DNA from: Abyssibacter sp036156195
GTDB taxonomy: Bacteria > Pseudomonadota > Gammaproteobacteria > Nevskiales > OUC007
Reading direction: 5' to 3'
NCBI GenBank assembly: GCA_036156195.1
Contig: JAYZUZ010000018.1
Coordinates: 1-64,000, forward strand
DNA: 64,000 nucleotides
Shown one piece after another: positions 38,101-44,723 of this stretch; position 1 is the stretch's first letter, and every line of letters starts with the position of its first letter. A program made the translations under genes and the position numbers. The notes under the pieces are model-generated. The model was not told where the DNA came from and did not search any database. It saw only the letters and a list, made by a program, of their open reading frames with translations.

Positions 38101-38369
38101 TCGGACCTCAGCTCGCGATTGTCTGGGCCCGTGTCACCCATGACCGCACCGCCCTGCCCAGTCGCTTTGGCCGGGTGCGGCGCTTTGGCGCCGGAGCGAT
38201 CAGTGGGCCGGTCCAGGTCACCCTGCGCATGCGCGAAGCACCGCATGCAGCCGCCGTCGCTTACGACGTGTACTTCCACGATGCCGAGGGCCAACTCCGA
38301 CTGGCCTGCGAGGACATGGAAGGCACGATGACCAGCGCCCTGAACCGCCTCACGGGGGCCCAGCAGTGA
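29124..38369 (+). CDS. PUFA-synthase-like megaenzyme: NPD-NPD-KS-AT-5xACP-KR-DH
   Basis: An iterative type I lipid/polyketide synthase of 3081 residues. Domains in order: degenerate NPD-like barrel (about 5-215), PfaD-like enoyl reductase of the nitropropane-dioxygenase type (about 325-675; EGRECGGHIGP), ketosynthase (about 680-1125; nucleophile Cys872 in DAACASSL, EAHGTGTP, GHTKAAAG), acyltransferase (about 1245-1560; GHSYGE with Ser1349), five tandem ACPs with phosphopantetheine Ser at 1813, 1916, 2017, 2127 and 2230 (ELGIDSIKRVE), ketoreductase (about 2500-2730; TGGARGI, NQGQGDYAAANE) and a dehydratase (about 2805-3081; DPYLDDHRLDD). ATG 29124 follows an AGGAGG at 29110-29115; an upstream in-frame start lacks this site. 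The ACP motifs and KS-AT-ACPn-KR order are those of PfaA, but the ER is fused at the front. It overlaps the next gene by 4 bases. Confidence 0.92.
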   Translation: MTRSSFDILCLSPAGFDHPAIAVAAARAGGIGLIDCEFCSDAAVVTRELIRALDATDGALGLRVLPDQADLAVALLEMAAPRTLKLVLVHGDVQQTCQTLVQLRSAGAEQVWIEVTDADQLNTCTSEPDGYVLKGHEAPGFVGDDTAYILLQKAVKQTRKPVFVRGGVGLHTAAACRLAGAAGVVLDDQCLLLRESPLNAEQQDALARLNGGETRLLGEHLSATARVYAPPKHTLWTDVESLEQAAESDPRAEQLWAAKVRPLIGWDTARQLAPIGQGIGVATTLRSLRTVGRLVQALRKQSQTHIEQAAAQAALSPDAPLAQSHGTRYPVVQGPMTRVSDSAAFACRVAQGGGLPMLALALMRGEQVSRLLEETRASIGDAPWGIGLLGFVPQQLREEQIKAVLACKPSYALIAGGRPDQAAHFESEGIPAYIHAPAPALLKMYLDQGARRFVFEGRECGGHIGPIASFPLWEQMIHVLLAQVKPADATNVHVLFAGGIHDAQSSAMVAAMAAPLVERGMKVGVLMGSAYLFTQDIVDAGAIVSGFQSEAVACRRTVSLATGPGHASRCADTAFAREFFDTRRNLIAKGAPASEVSEVLEDLNLGRLRIASKGVNRDASGQIVEIGDEDQHRDGMYMIGQVATLADGVQTIESLHESVSTAATARLADWQQERESRNAEARPSDIAIVGIGTLLPKANDPEDFWNIVLNKRKVTDLVPKSRWDWELYYDPDKSARDKVYSKWGGFLDEIAFDPLTFGIPPKSMKSIDPMQLLCLEATHRALADAGYADGDFDRENTSIMLGAGGGVGDLGMQYGVRAEIPRFVDAPSDAVWDRLPEWTQESFAGVLQNVAAGRVANRLDFGGRNFTVDAACASSLAAVSLAVDDLESGRANVALAGGVDTVQGPFGYLCFSKTQALSPTGTARSFDKGANGIVISEGAAVLVLKRLADAERDGDRIYAVIKSVAGSSDGKALGMTAPRPEGQMRALDRAYAKAGFRPTSLGLIEAHGTGTPVGDKAEAETITRTLKAEGAPAQAVALGSVKTIVGHTKAAAGVTGLIKIALSLHHKVLPAHVGVDDPIDTIADPQSPVYLLDEPRPWLAAPGEKRRAGVSAFGFGGTNFHAVLEAYDGELKSEAAPVGAAAWTQELFVLRASDAQALSQSLGRLNTALRQGTNLPLRDLAYTLALEADKAQANREASGACACIVAGDYDTLIQGLEAAIGSLESDAGRPLPPHVLVNTNVPAQSPSVGFIYPGQGAQYVNMGRESAVFLSDIRDGIHCAQQVLADVIEPGLDKLIWPHAAFDDAGRQAQTVALTDTRVAQPAIGALELGMTRLVRRLGITASAAAGHSYGEYAALAAAGVLDDADFLRLSALRGRVMAEASASGTPGGMAAVQADRSQVLAALEAFPSLSVANHNAPTQTVISGPKADIDRAAAALTEQGLSTRVLPVSGAFHTDLVAAAQKPLSKAIRKAQLQPAQFPVYSNSTGKPYPEDPAEVYARLERHMLSPVEFVAEIEAMYDAGIRLFLEIGPKSICSNMIRQTLSGRYATTVALDGQGGGLRGLLSALGQLSTAGVPLRLAALFEGRPVQRIQLARLAELVKPSALSPTTWYLSGGCARPMDDPILRMGQQPPMQREDAERAQAEMQALREAAHRPAPTAPTTSPHPAPVAAPVTAPASVAANAGHTEALTAYQQTMREFLSLQERVIQQYLAGSADSAQGTALTPELPPVAATPVPAQPAVPVQQPAAAPVSPTVRAVESPIAAPVAAPATAPALDAAGLQRLLLGIVAERTGYPEDMLDLDQDLEAELGVDSIKRVEILGALQKSLPAGLGDAMAANMEAYTQSRSLRDILNRASTELGQSSAPTPATDAAPDAVASAALDTRQLLLSTVAELTGYPEDMLGLEQDMEAELGIDSIKRVEVLGSVQKALPSQAAAAMQEAMERFTQARSLAAIDAELTKLPGLTGSAGPAAGTATAAPSPVAVKPTLLGVVAELTGYPEDMLGLDQDMEAELGIDSIKRVEILGKLQQALPANAGEAMQANMEAFTQARTLSALIALVQPLLDLTSGGETSSAAAVPAAPSTVAQPPATAIDLPSSLVSIVAELTGYPEDMLGLDQDLEAELGIDSIKRVEILGRLQQTLPADAAAQMQADMERYTQARSLQAILDAAATLTATDTAAAAVAPAPTATTAPADFDLTGRLLDIVADRTGYPVDMLGLDQDLEAELGIDSIKRVEIVGALQEALPQSLAQGLAQQMESLTQARSLQAIIDLVGPAQPAAAPLADASPVSASASPSPASSDQAPVYAMAAVPTTAPALPDRLDGQLLITGPDSDLVVALTEAAGARGAAVIRSAESANQQLRWVVDTTGCLDDDTAATDAFFGFVDELRRLESQLNGLQIVSLSQFGGQFGRTAASSSVSSVAGAANGLFNCLRKEYTGLIARAVDFEANATTEAMASRALAEVASRDPAFEAGYQAGERLDFGTLPAPDDIEPSAAVEPAADWVTVVTGGARGITAAVVERLVVPGMRLVLLGRSPLPAAEDAALAAIDDADLQAAVIRQAKTAGTPAKPADIQRQVSRLLADREIRRNLQRLTDAGAVVDYRSCDVGDAGAFRALIESLYEEFGRIDAVLHGAGVIEDKLFRDKSDASFRRVFNTKVGAALTLAGTLREDTLKLCVFFASVAGRYGNQGQGDYAAANETLTRLACQLDTRWPQARVLAVSWGPWDAGMASEAVKAKFRQQGIVPIPLPDGCEHFMDLLAGRASGCAEVIVGEGPWPAPPRPAVETQARASSLPLLRDELRMGPGGSMTLDHCFTLDTDPYLDDHRLDDTPVLPATGALEWMAEFTAAAWPDWTVTEVRDLRALAGVTLRNGLREVHLKARAAAHSDPGSQAIAVEIQDPERKQALYKATVILAPSVPEAPESLNHASLTGPAYDAATIYTEHLFHRARFQLVDAVKAVTDQGVDALARPAPVEDWLAAGEGPWLFDPGLLDVGPQLAIVWARVTHDRTALPSRFGRVRRFGAGAISGPVQVTLRMREAPHAAAVAYDVYFHDAEGQLRLACEDMEGTMTSALNRLTGAQQ

Positions 38370-41300
38370 GTCAGACCATGCATGCAGACCGCTTTCCGGA
38401 ACCGATTGCGATCGTTGGCCTGTCCGGGTGCTTCTCCGGTGCCCGTGACCTGCGTCAGTACTGGCAGAACATCGTCGACGGCGTGGACGCTGTCGGCGAG
38501 GCCGACGATGAATGGCTGGGGCCTTACTACGACCCCGCGTCGAAGGAGAACGACCGCATCTACACCAAGAAAGGCGGTTTTCTCAACGACCTGGCAGAGT
38601 TCAATCCGGTGGAATTCGGCATCATGCCGGCCGCCGTGGACGGCGGAGAGCCCGACCATTACTTGGCCCTGCGTCTGGCCCGCGACGCCCTGCGCGACGC
38701 CGACTACATCGACAGAAGCTTCAACCGTGAAAAGGCCGGCATCGTGCTCGGCCGGGGCACCTACATCAATCGTGGTTACACCACGTTGATGCAGCACGGA
38801 ATGATGGTCGATCAAACCCTGGCCGTGGTCCGTCAGCTACGACCTGACCTGGCTGAGTCCGACATCGCCGAACTGCGTGCGGGTCTCAAGAAGCAGCTGC
38901 CGGCCTTCAACACGGAGATGTCACCCGGTCTGGTGCCGAATGTGACCACGGGCATCATCGCGAATCGGCTGGACCTGATGGGCCCCAACTACATTCTCGA
39001 CGCTGCCTGCGCCTCCTCGCTGATCGCCATCGAGTCCGCTTGCCGAGAACTGTTCACCGGGCGCTGCGACATGGTGCTCACCGGCGGCTGCCAGGCCCAT
39101 ACACCGCCCCAGTTGATGATGATCTTCTGCCAGCTGGGCGCGCTCACACGCGGCAATATCCGCCCCTTCGATGTCAACGCCTCGGGCACCCTGCTTGGTG
39201 AGGGGGCAGGCATGCTCGTGCTCAAGCGCCTGTCGGATGCCGAACGCGACAACGACCGGATTTACTCTGTGATACGCGGCTTGGGCACCTCCTCCGATGG
39301 CAAGGCCAAGGGCTTGCTGGCTCCGCGTCTGGAGGGCGAAGTGCTGGCCCTGCAGCGCGCCTATGCGGCCTGTGACATCGACCCGGCCACCGTCGGCCTG
39401 ATCGAGGCCCATGGCACCGGAATCGCTCTGGGCGACAAGACCGAGATCCAGTCACTGGGTTCGGTGTTCGGTGCCCGCAGCGCCGAGGCTGACCTGCCAC
39501 GCACAGGCATCGGGTCCGTGAAGTCGATGATCAGTCATTGCATTCCGGCCGCAGGTGCGGCCGCCATGATCAAGACCGCGCTGGCCCTGCACCACAAGGT
39601 GCTCCCCCCAACACTGTGCGACGAGGTCAACCCCGCGCTTCACCTGGAAGAAACGCCGTTCTACATCAACAACGTGGCCAGGCCGTGGATTCACGGTGCG
39701 GCGCATCCGCGCCGGGCGGGTGTGAATTCCTTTGGATTTGGTGGCGTCAACGCACACGCCATTCTGGAGGAATACGTGCCGACCGACGCACGCATCCCGA
39801 GCCCGACGCCTGCCCGGGTCGACACAGGCGCCCTGCACGCCGCAGGGACGGAACTCGTCGTCCTGGCCGCGGCATCTCATCCTGCGCTCATCGAGGCCAC
39901 TCGCAAGCTCAAGGTCCGCGTCGAGGGTGAGGCCGACCTGACATTGCCCACCATTGCGCGCGCCACTGCGGACAGCCAGGGCGAGCACCGGCTGGCCATT
40001 GTCGCCGCCAGCCGCGAAGAATTGCTGGAACGGCTGCAGATCGCCCTGGACAAGCTGCCCGACGGCCAGCCGTTCAAGACCCGCCAGGGCGTGCAATACG
40101 GTCATGGCTCCGCGCCGGGCAAGCTGGCCTTCCTGTTCCCCGGAGAGGGCGCGCAGTACACCAATATGCTCGCGGAACTGGCCATGCATTTCCCGCAGGT
40201 CCGGGACTGGTTCGACTTTATCGATGCGACTTCGGATCACCGGGATATCAAGCCCAGTGAAGTCATTTTCCCGGTGCCGACCGGTCTGCCCGGTTTCGCG
40301 CGCCGTGAGTTGGAAGCGCGCATTTATGACATGGACCTGGCGTCCGAGACGGTTTTTACAGCCAGCATGGCCTTGTACAGCCTGCTCGGTGACCTGGGCA
40401 TTCAGCCGGATGTCATGGTCGGGCACTCCACCGGCGAGAACACGGCGCTGGTGGCGTCCCGGATGCTGCGCGCTGCTTCGCGTGTCGACCTGGCCGACGC
40501 CATACGTCGCATGAACGCGATCTACCAGGACGTCGACGCCAAGGGCGAAATCGAATCTGGCGCTCTGCTCACCGTCGGTGCGCTCAATGCCGAACGCCGC
40601 GCCGAGGTACTGGAGGCCTACGGCGATGCGCTGATTGTCGCCATGGACAACTGCCCGAATCAGGTCGTCCTGTACGGGCAACGCAGCGTCGTCGAAGAGG
40701 CCGCACAAGCACTGACCGCCGCTGGCGCTGTCTGCGCCATGCTGCCGTTCGGGCGGGCCTATCACACGGAACGCTTCGAGCCTGTGGCCAAGGCCTTCCG
40801 CCGCTTCTATGCCGAGACCGATATGGGGCCCGGCACGGCAACCGTCTACAGCTGCGCCACCGCAGCCCCCTTCCCCGAGGATGCGGAGGCGATCCGTGAC
40901 CTCGCCTGTGCCCAGTGGGCCACCACAGTCCGCTTTTCCGACACCGTGCAGCGTCTCGCAGACGATGGCGTCGGCGTATTTGTCGAGGTCGGACCCAGCG
41001 CCAACCTCACCGCATTTGTCGGTGACATTCTCGGCAAGCGCCATCCCAGTGTCTCGGTGTCCTGCGACTCGCGACGCCGGGGCGGGATGAAGCAGTTTCA
41101 ATCGATGCTGGCCACGCTGTTTGCCCAGGGCGTGCCCGTCCGCTTGGAGGCTTTGTACCGCCACCGGGACATTCCCGACATGGACCTGGACACCGTGCCG
41201 GCCCCAGCCAAACCCCGGCAGTCGCTGAACCTGCACCTGCCTGCCCTGACGCTGCCCGCGGACTGGGCACCTGCCAAGCGCCTGGACCGTCGCTCCACCG

Positions 41301-43417
41301 ACCTGCCTCCAGAGGCCTTGCCCGGCGTCGACAAGGTCGTGCCCCTGGCCAGAAACAAAACCCCGGATACCGAGCGCCACACGCCGCCAGCAGCCGCCTC
41401 TGCGGTGCAGCCGGCGCCTGTAGCGCAGGACCCGCAGCCGGCACCTGCGCCACAGCTCGCAAGCCCGGCGACGTCTGCCCCCGCGCAGGCGCGGACGGAT
41501 GCAGATCCGAGGCTGCAGGCCCTCCAGGGCCACTTCGCACTCATGCAATCGTTTCTGCAGTCACAGGCACGTGTCTTCGGTGTCGAAGCCGATGCGGCTC
41601 CGGTGCCAGAGGCTGTACCGACGACGTCCGCGACACCCGCCGCTGTGGAAGCCGCAGCCACGTCGCCGTCTCGGGACGCGCAGCCGGATCGCTCCGCGTT
41701 TCCGATGCTCGGCGAGCTCATCGAATGCAGTGATCAGCGACTGTTCTGCCAGCGCATCTACACGCTGGAGAACGACCCGTTTCTCATGGATCACACCATC
41801 GGTTCAGAACCCTCGGCCGTCGATCACAGCCTGCTGCCGCTGCCGGTGATGCCGTTCACCTTCAGCATGGAAATCCTGGCTGAGGCTGCCGTCCGACTGG
41901 CCGGTGGTCAGGTCATTGCCATGGAAGAGGTCCGGGGCCATCGCTGGCTGGCCCTGGATGACGGCACGCTCACCCTGAATATCGAGGCAGAGCGCCAGGG
42001 GCCGGACAAGGTCCGTGGGCGCCTGTATCTCGACGCACCAGACCGCCCCACGGGTCAGGTGCTGGTTTTCGAGGGCATCGTCCACCTCGGCAATCGCTGG
42101 GCATCGCCACCCACCCCATTGCCGTGGAAGGCCGCGCAGTCCTACGGCGCGCGCAGCAATCCCGACGGCGAGCTTTATGCCCATGGCATGTTCCATGGCC
42201 CCCGCCTTCAGGGCGTACGGCATCTGCGCCGCTGGGCGGAGGAAGCCATTGAGGCCGACATGCTCGTGCTGCCCACACACAACTATTTCGCATTCACGCA
42301 GACGCCGCGTTTCCAGCTCGACCCGGCTCTGCTGGACGCCGCCGGCCAGCTCGCCGGCTACTGGCTGACCGAAAAACATGGCTGGGGATTCAACTGCTTT
42401 CCATTCCGGTTGGGACGATTCACCCCGTACGCCCCACCCCAGCCCGCCGGAACGCAGGTCATCTGCCGGGGTGATCTGAAACTCACCGATCCGCAGCGCC
42501 TGGAAGCCGCGTTTGATCTCATGGATGCCAGCGGTCGCGTCCTTATGCGCTGCGAGCATTGGGAAGATCGCAAATTCTCGGTGCCTGACCGCTACTACGA
42601 TTACCGCTTGCGGCCACAATCCGAGTTCATCTCGGTGGAACACGAAGCCGGACGCTCCGACGGCATTGTCACGCGCCGGCTCGTGCCCTTTGAGGAAGGC
42701 TTCCTCGATCAGGGATGGGGCATCTGGAAGCGGATGCTGGCGCACATGGCCTTGTCACGGCACGAACGCCAGATGTTCTACAACCTGCCGGTCACAGGCC
42801 CCCGCCGCGAGGAGTGGCTCATGGGTCGCATTGCGGTCAAGGATGCCGTCCGCGAATGGGCCAGTCAGCGGCATGGTCTCCACCTGGCACCTGCGGATGT
42901 TGAAATACTGACCAATGAGCTGGGTGCGCCCTCGGTTCGATGTGCCGCGCTGCAGACCGTGGGTGCGCCGCATATTTCGTTGGCCCACAGTCGGCGCCAT
43001 GCCATTGCCACCGCAGCCGAGGTCGCCGTGGGCATCGACTATCAACGGATCGGACAAGTCCGTGTGGAGGAACTGATCCGGGGCGCGATGACGGACCGTG
43101 AGGCCCGGAGCATTCGCAGCGCCCCGCCCAGCGACCAGGCCAGAATCGCTGTGGCCATCTGGGCAGCCAAGGAAGCGGCGGCCAAATCGGTTGGGACCGG
43201 GCTCGAAGGCCGTCCCGCCGACTGGGACTGCGAACTCATCACCATCGACCGCCGGGGCGGTCATCCGACGCGGGCCTCCGTGACCCACCACGACACCCGC
43301 CATGACGTCTCGCTGTACTTCGAGGGCACAGAGGCCGTTCTTGCCGTTTGTCTGGCCGCCGACCGCCGTCACAGCACGCCCACCACCCTGGAATCGGTCG
43401 CTACCGCGCCGGCGTGA
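38366..43417 (+). CDS. PUFA-synthase-like megaenzyme: KS-AT-DH-PPTase
   Basis: 1683 residues, partner of the preceding synthase. It has a ketosynthase (about 10-465; Cys215 in DAACASSL, EAHGTGIALGD, and SHCIPAAG where most KSs have GHTxxAAG, keeping the His), an acyltransferase (about 585-900; VGHSTGEN with Ser688), a Pro/Ala-rich linker (about 920-1110), a double-hotdog dehydratase (about 1110-1400; DPFLMDHTIG and DPALLDAAGQ) and a C-terminal phosphopantetheinyl transferase (about 1470-1660; GIDYQRI and WAAKEAAAKSVGTG). The fused PPTase could charge the ACPs of both proteins and of the neighbours. There is no chain-length-factor domain: the only KS keeps its Cys. The GTG start overlaps the previous TGA; an ATG four codons later is possible. 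Confidence 0.9.
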   Translation: MSQTMHADRFPEPIAIVGLSGCFSGARDLRQYWQNIVDGVDAVGEADDEWLGPYYDPASKENDRIYTKKGGFLNDLAEFNPVEFGIMPAAVDGGEPDHYLALRLARDALRDADYIDRSFNREKAGIVLGRGTYINRGYTTLMQHGMMVDQTLAVVRQLRPDLAESDIAELRAGLKKQLPAFNTEMSPGLVPNVTTGIIANRLDLMGPNYILDAACASSLIAIESACRELFTGRCDMVLTGGCQAHTPPQLMMIFCQLGALTRGNIRPFDVNASGTLLGEGAGMLVLKRLSDAERDNDRIYSVIRGLGTSSDGKAKGLLAPRLEGEVLALQRAYAACDIDPATVGLIEAHGTGIALGDKTEIQSLGSVFGARSAEADLPRTGIGSVKSMISHCIPAAGAAAMIKTALALHHKVLPPTLCDEVNPALHLEETPFYINNVARPWIHGAAHPRRAGVNSFGFGGVNAHAILEEYVPTDARIPSPTPARVDTGALHAAGTELVVLAAASHPALIEATRKLKVRVEGEADLTLPTIARATADSQGEHRLAIVAASREELLERLQIALDKLPDGQPFKTRQGVQYGHGSAPGKLAFLFPGEGAQYTNMLAELAMHFPQVRDWFDFIDATSDHRDIKPSEVIFPVPTGLPGFARRELEARIYDMDLASETVFTASMALYSLLGDLGIQPDVMVGHSTGENTALVASRMLRAASRVDLADAIRRMNAIYQDVDAKGEIESGALLTVGALNAERRAEVLEAYGDALIVAMDNCPNQVVLYGQRSVVEEAAQALTAAGAVCAMLPFGRAYHTERFEPVAKAFRRFYAETDMGPGTATVYSCATAAPFPEDAEAIRDLACAQWATTVRFSDTVQRLADDGVGVFVEVGPSANLTAFVGDILGKRHPSVSVSCDSRRRGGMKQFQSMLATLFAQGVPVRLEALYRHRDIPDMDLDTVPAPAKPRQSLNLHLPALTLPADWAPAKRLDRRSTDLPPEALPGVDKVVPLARNKTPDTERHTPPAAASAVQPAPVAQDPQPAPAPQLASPATSAPAQARTDADPRLQALQGHFALMQSFLQSQARVFGVEADAAPVPEAVPTTSATPAAVEAAATSPSRDAQPDRSAFPMLGELIECSDQRLFCQRIYTLENDPFLMDHTIGSEPSAVDHSLLPLPVMPFTFSMEILAEAAVRLAGGQVIAMEEVRGHRWLALDDGTLTLNIEAERQGPDKVRGRLYLDAPDRPTGQVLVFEGIVHLGNRWASPPTPLPWKAAQSYGARSNPDGELYAHGMFHGPRLQGVRHLRRWAEEAIEADMLVLPTHNYFAFTQTPRFQLDPALLDAAGQLAGYWLTEKHGWGFNCFPFRLGRFTPYAPPQPAGTQVICRGDLKLTDPQRLEAAFDLMDASGRVLMRCEHWEDRKFSVPDRYYDYRLRPQSEFISVEHEAGRSDGIVTRRLVPFEEGFLDQGWGIWKRMLAHMALSRHERQMFYNLPVTGPRREEWLMGRIAVKDAVREWASQRHGLHLAPADVEILTNELGAPSVRCAALQTVGAPHISLAHSRRHAIATAAEVAVGIDYQRIGQVRVEELIRGAMTDREARSIRSAPPSDQARIAVAIWAAKEAAAKSVGTGLEGRPADWDCELITIDRRGGHPTRASVTHHDTRHDVSLYFEGTEAVLAVCLAADRRHSTPTTLESVATAPA

Positions 43418-43438
43418 ACACCATCAAGACAACAACAA

Positions 43439-43464
43439 GCCTGCACAGCTGCCGCTGTGCAGGC
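43439..43464 (+). promoter_or_regulatory. Intercistronic stem-loop before the free ACP gene
   Basis: A perfect 11-bp inverted repeat (GCCTGCACAGC / GCTGTGCAGGC, 43439-43449 and 43454-43464) with a 4-base loop in the 63-base gap between the megasynthase and the ACP gene. No T-run follows. The ACP ribosome site AGGAGG begins a few bases after it. It may be an RNA-processing or stabilising element that sets ACP dosage. Confidence 0.65.
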
Positions 43465-43480
43465 ATCACAGGAGGACACC

Positions 43481-43789
43481 ATGCATCAGGCACTCGCACA
43501 GCCGCCGACGACCCCGGGTCGCGATGCGGATAGCACCTTGCCCAGCATCGTCGCGATTCTCGAAGACTTTCTCCAGGACATGGAGACCGACTTCGACGGC
43601 GAAATCACCCGACAGACTCGATTACTTTCCGATCTCGGATTCGAGTCCATCGACATTATCCAGCTGGTCGTCGCCATCGAAGAGGCCCTCGGTCAGCAAT
43701 CTGTTCCCTTCGAGAGGCTGCTCATGCATGACGGGCGGTATGTCGAAGATTTAAGCGTCGGCCAACTGGTCGATTTTGTCGCTACCTGA
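43481..43789 (+). CDS. Free acyl carrier protein
   Basis: 102 residues with one ACP domain; the phosphopantetheine Ser is residue 56 in DLGFESIDIIQL. I chose ATG 43481, preceded by a strong AGGAGG (about five bases away); an ATG-type start at 43457 would run through the hairpin. The C-terminal half (MHDGRYVEDLSVGQLVDFV) is strikingly like the ACP domain of the sulfotransferase fusion at 46418-47728, so the two carriers probably serve the same chain or partner. It lies between the megasynthases and a thioesterase-like hydrolase. Confidence 0.9.
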   Translation: MHQALAQPPTTPGRDADSTLPSIVAILEDFLQDMETDFDGEITRQTRLLSDLGFESIDIIQLVVAIEEALGQQSVPFERLLMHDGRYVEDLSVGQLVDFVAT

Positions 43790-43805
43790 ACCCAGGAAGG
43801 TTCTC

Positions 43806-44723
43806 ATGGCCAGTCTCGAAACCAACGGCACGCGTATCGCTTATCAGCAATTCGGTGAAGGTCCGGACCTGATCATGGTCCATGGTCTCGCGGCCAACCG
43901 CGCATTCTGGATGACCGGCTTGGCTCCCCTGCTTCGTGACCACTTCCGAATCACGCTTTATGACCTGCGCGGCCATGGCTACAGCGCCACGCCACCGTCC
44001 GGGTACAGCGCGGTGCAGCAGGCCGACGACCTGGCTGCGCTCATGACCCACCTGAACATTCGCCGCGCGCCTATCGTCGCCCACAGCTTCGGGGGTGCGG
44101 TCGCGTTGGAGTTTGCAGTCAAACACCCGGACCGGGTCTCGCAGCTCGCCCTGCTCGATGCCAAGATCAACCGTCTCCAACCCACACTGAAACTGGCCGA
44201 TTGCGACCAGCTCACGCCCTTCGAGCAGGAACTCATCGGCGAGGTTACCGACGTCGACTGGGCGGCTGAGGAACAAATCGGGATTCGGTTCCTGGAAACC
44301 GTCGCCGAGCGGCGGGTGGCCGGTATCCACAGCCAGATCACCAACGATTTTGTGCCCTTTGCCGACCGCCGTGGTAACGGTCGGGATGCGCGACACTGGT
44401 TACGCCTGCTGCGGGAAACAACGGCTCGCGCTGAGTTTGTCTCCACCGATGGCGCCAGCCCCGAGGCCATCGCCGAACTCACGCTGCCTGTGCTGCTCAT
44501 GTACGGGGAGCACTCGCGCGTCCGGCCCAGTGGCGAACGACTCAAGGCGCTGCTTCCGAATGCCCGCGCTGTCACGGTTCCCAGGGCCGGTCACTTCTTT
44601 CCAGCACGTGCCCCCCGGGTCGTGTTGCAGGCACTGGCCCCACTGCTGGGGCTGGACCTGGCCACACCTCAGCAGCGGCCCTCTGCCGTGTTCGCTGGAT
44701 GGGCCACCGCCACATGCTCGTAA
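43806..44723 (+). CDS. Alpha/beta hydrolase, possible chain-releasing thioesterase
   Basis: 305 residues, cytoplasmic. The nucleophile is Ser94 in AHSFGG, HG is in MVHGLAANRAFW, and the His is 263 in PRAGHFFP. The usual acid position after strand 7 is not acidic (YGEHSRV), but Asp118 lies 24 residues after the nucleophile, the place used by polyketide thioesterases such as CurM TE. ATG 43806 follows AGGAAGG. It sits 16 bases after the ACP gene and overlaps the next gene by one base. A role in releasing or decarboxylating the megasynthase product is an inference from context. Confidence 0.75.
   Translation: MASLETNGTRIAYQQFGEGPDLIMVHGLAANRAFWMTGLAPLLRDHFRITLYDLRGHGYSATPPSGYSAVQQADDLAALMTHLNIRRAPIVAHSFGGAVALEFAVKHPDRVSQLALLDAKINRLQPTLKLADCDQLTPFEQELIGEVTDVDWAAEEQIGIRFLETVAERRVAGIHSQITNDFVPFADRRGNGRDARHWLRLLRETTARAEFVSTDGASPEAIAELTLPVLLMYGEHSRVRPSGERLKALLPNARAVTVPRAGHFFPARAPRVVLQALAPLLGLDLATPQQRPSAVFAGWATATCS

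Noticed and set aside
39452..41548. 698-codon minus-strand frame inside the second megasynthase
   Set aside because: Antisense to KS/AT domains; no recognisable fold.
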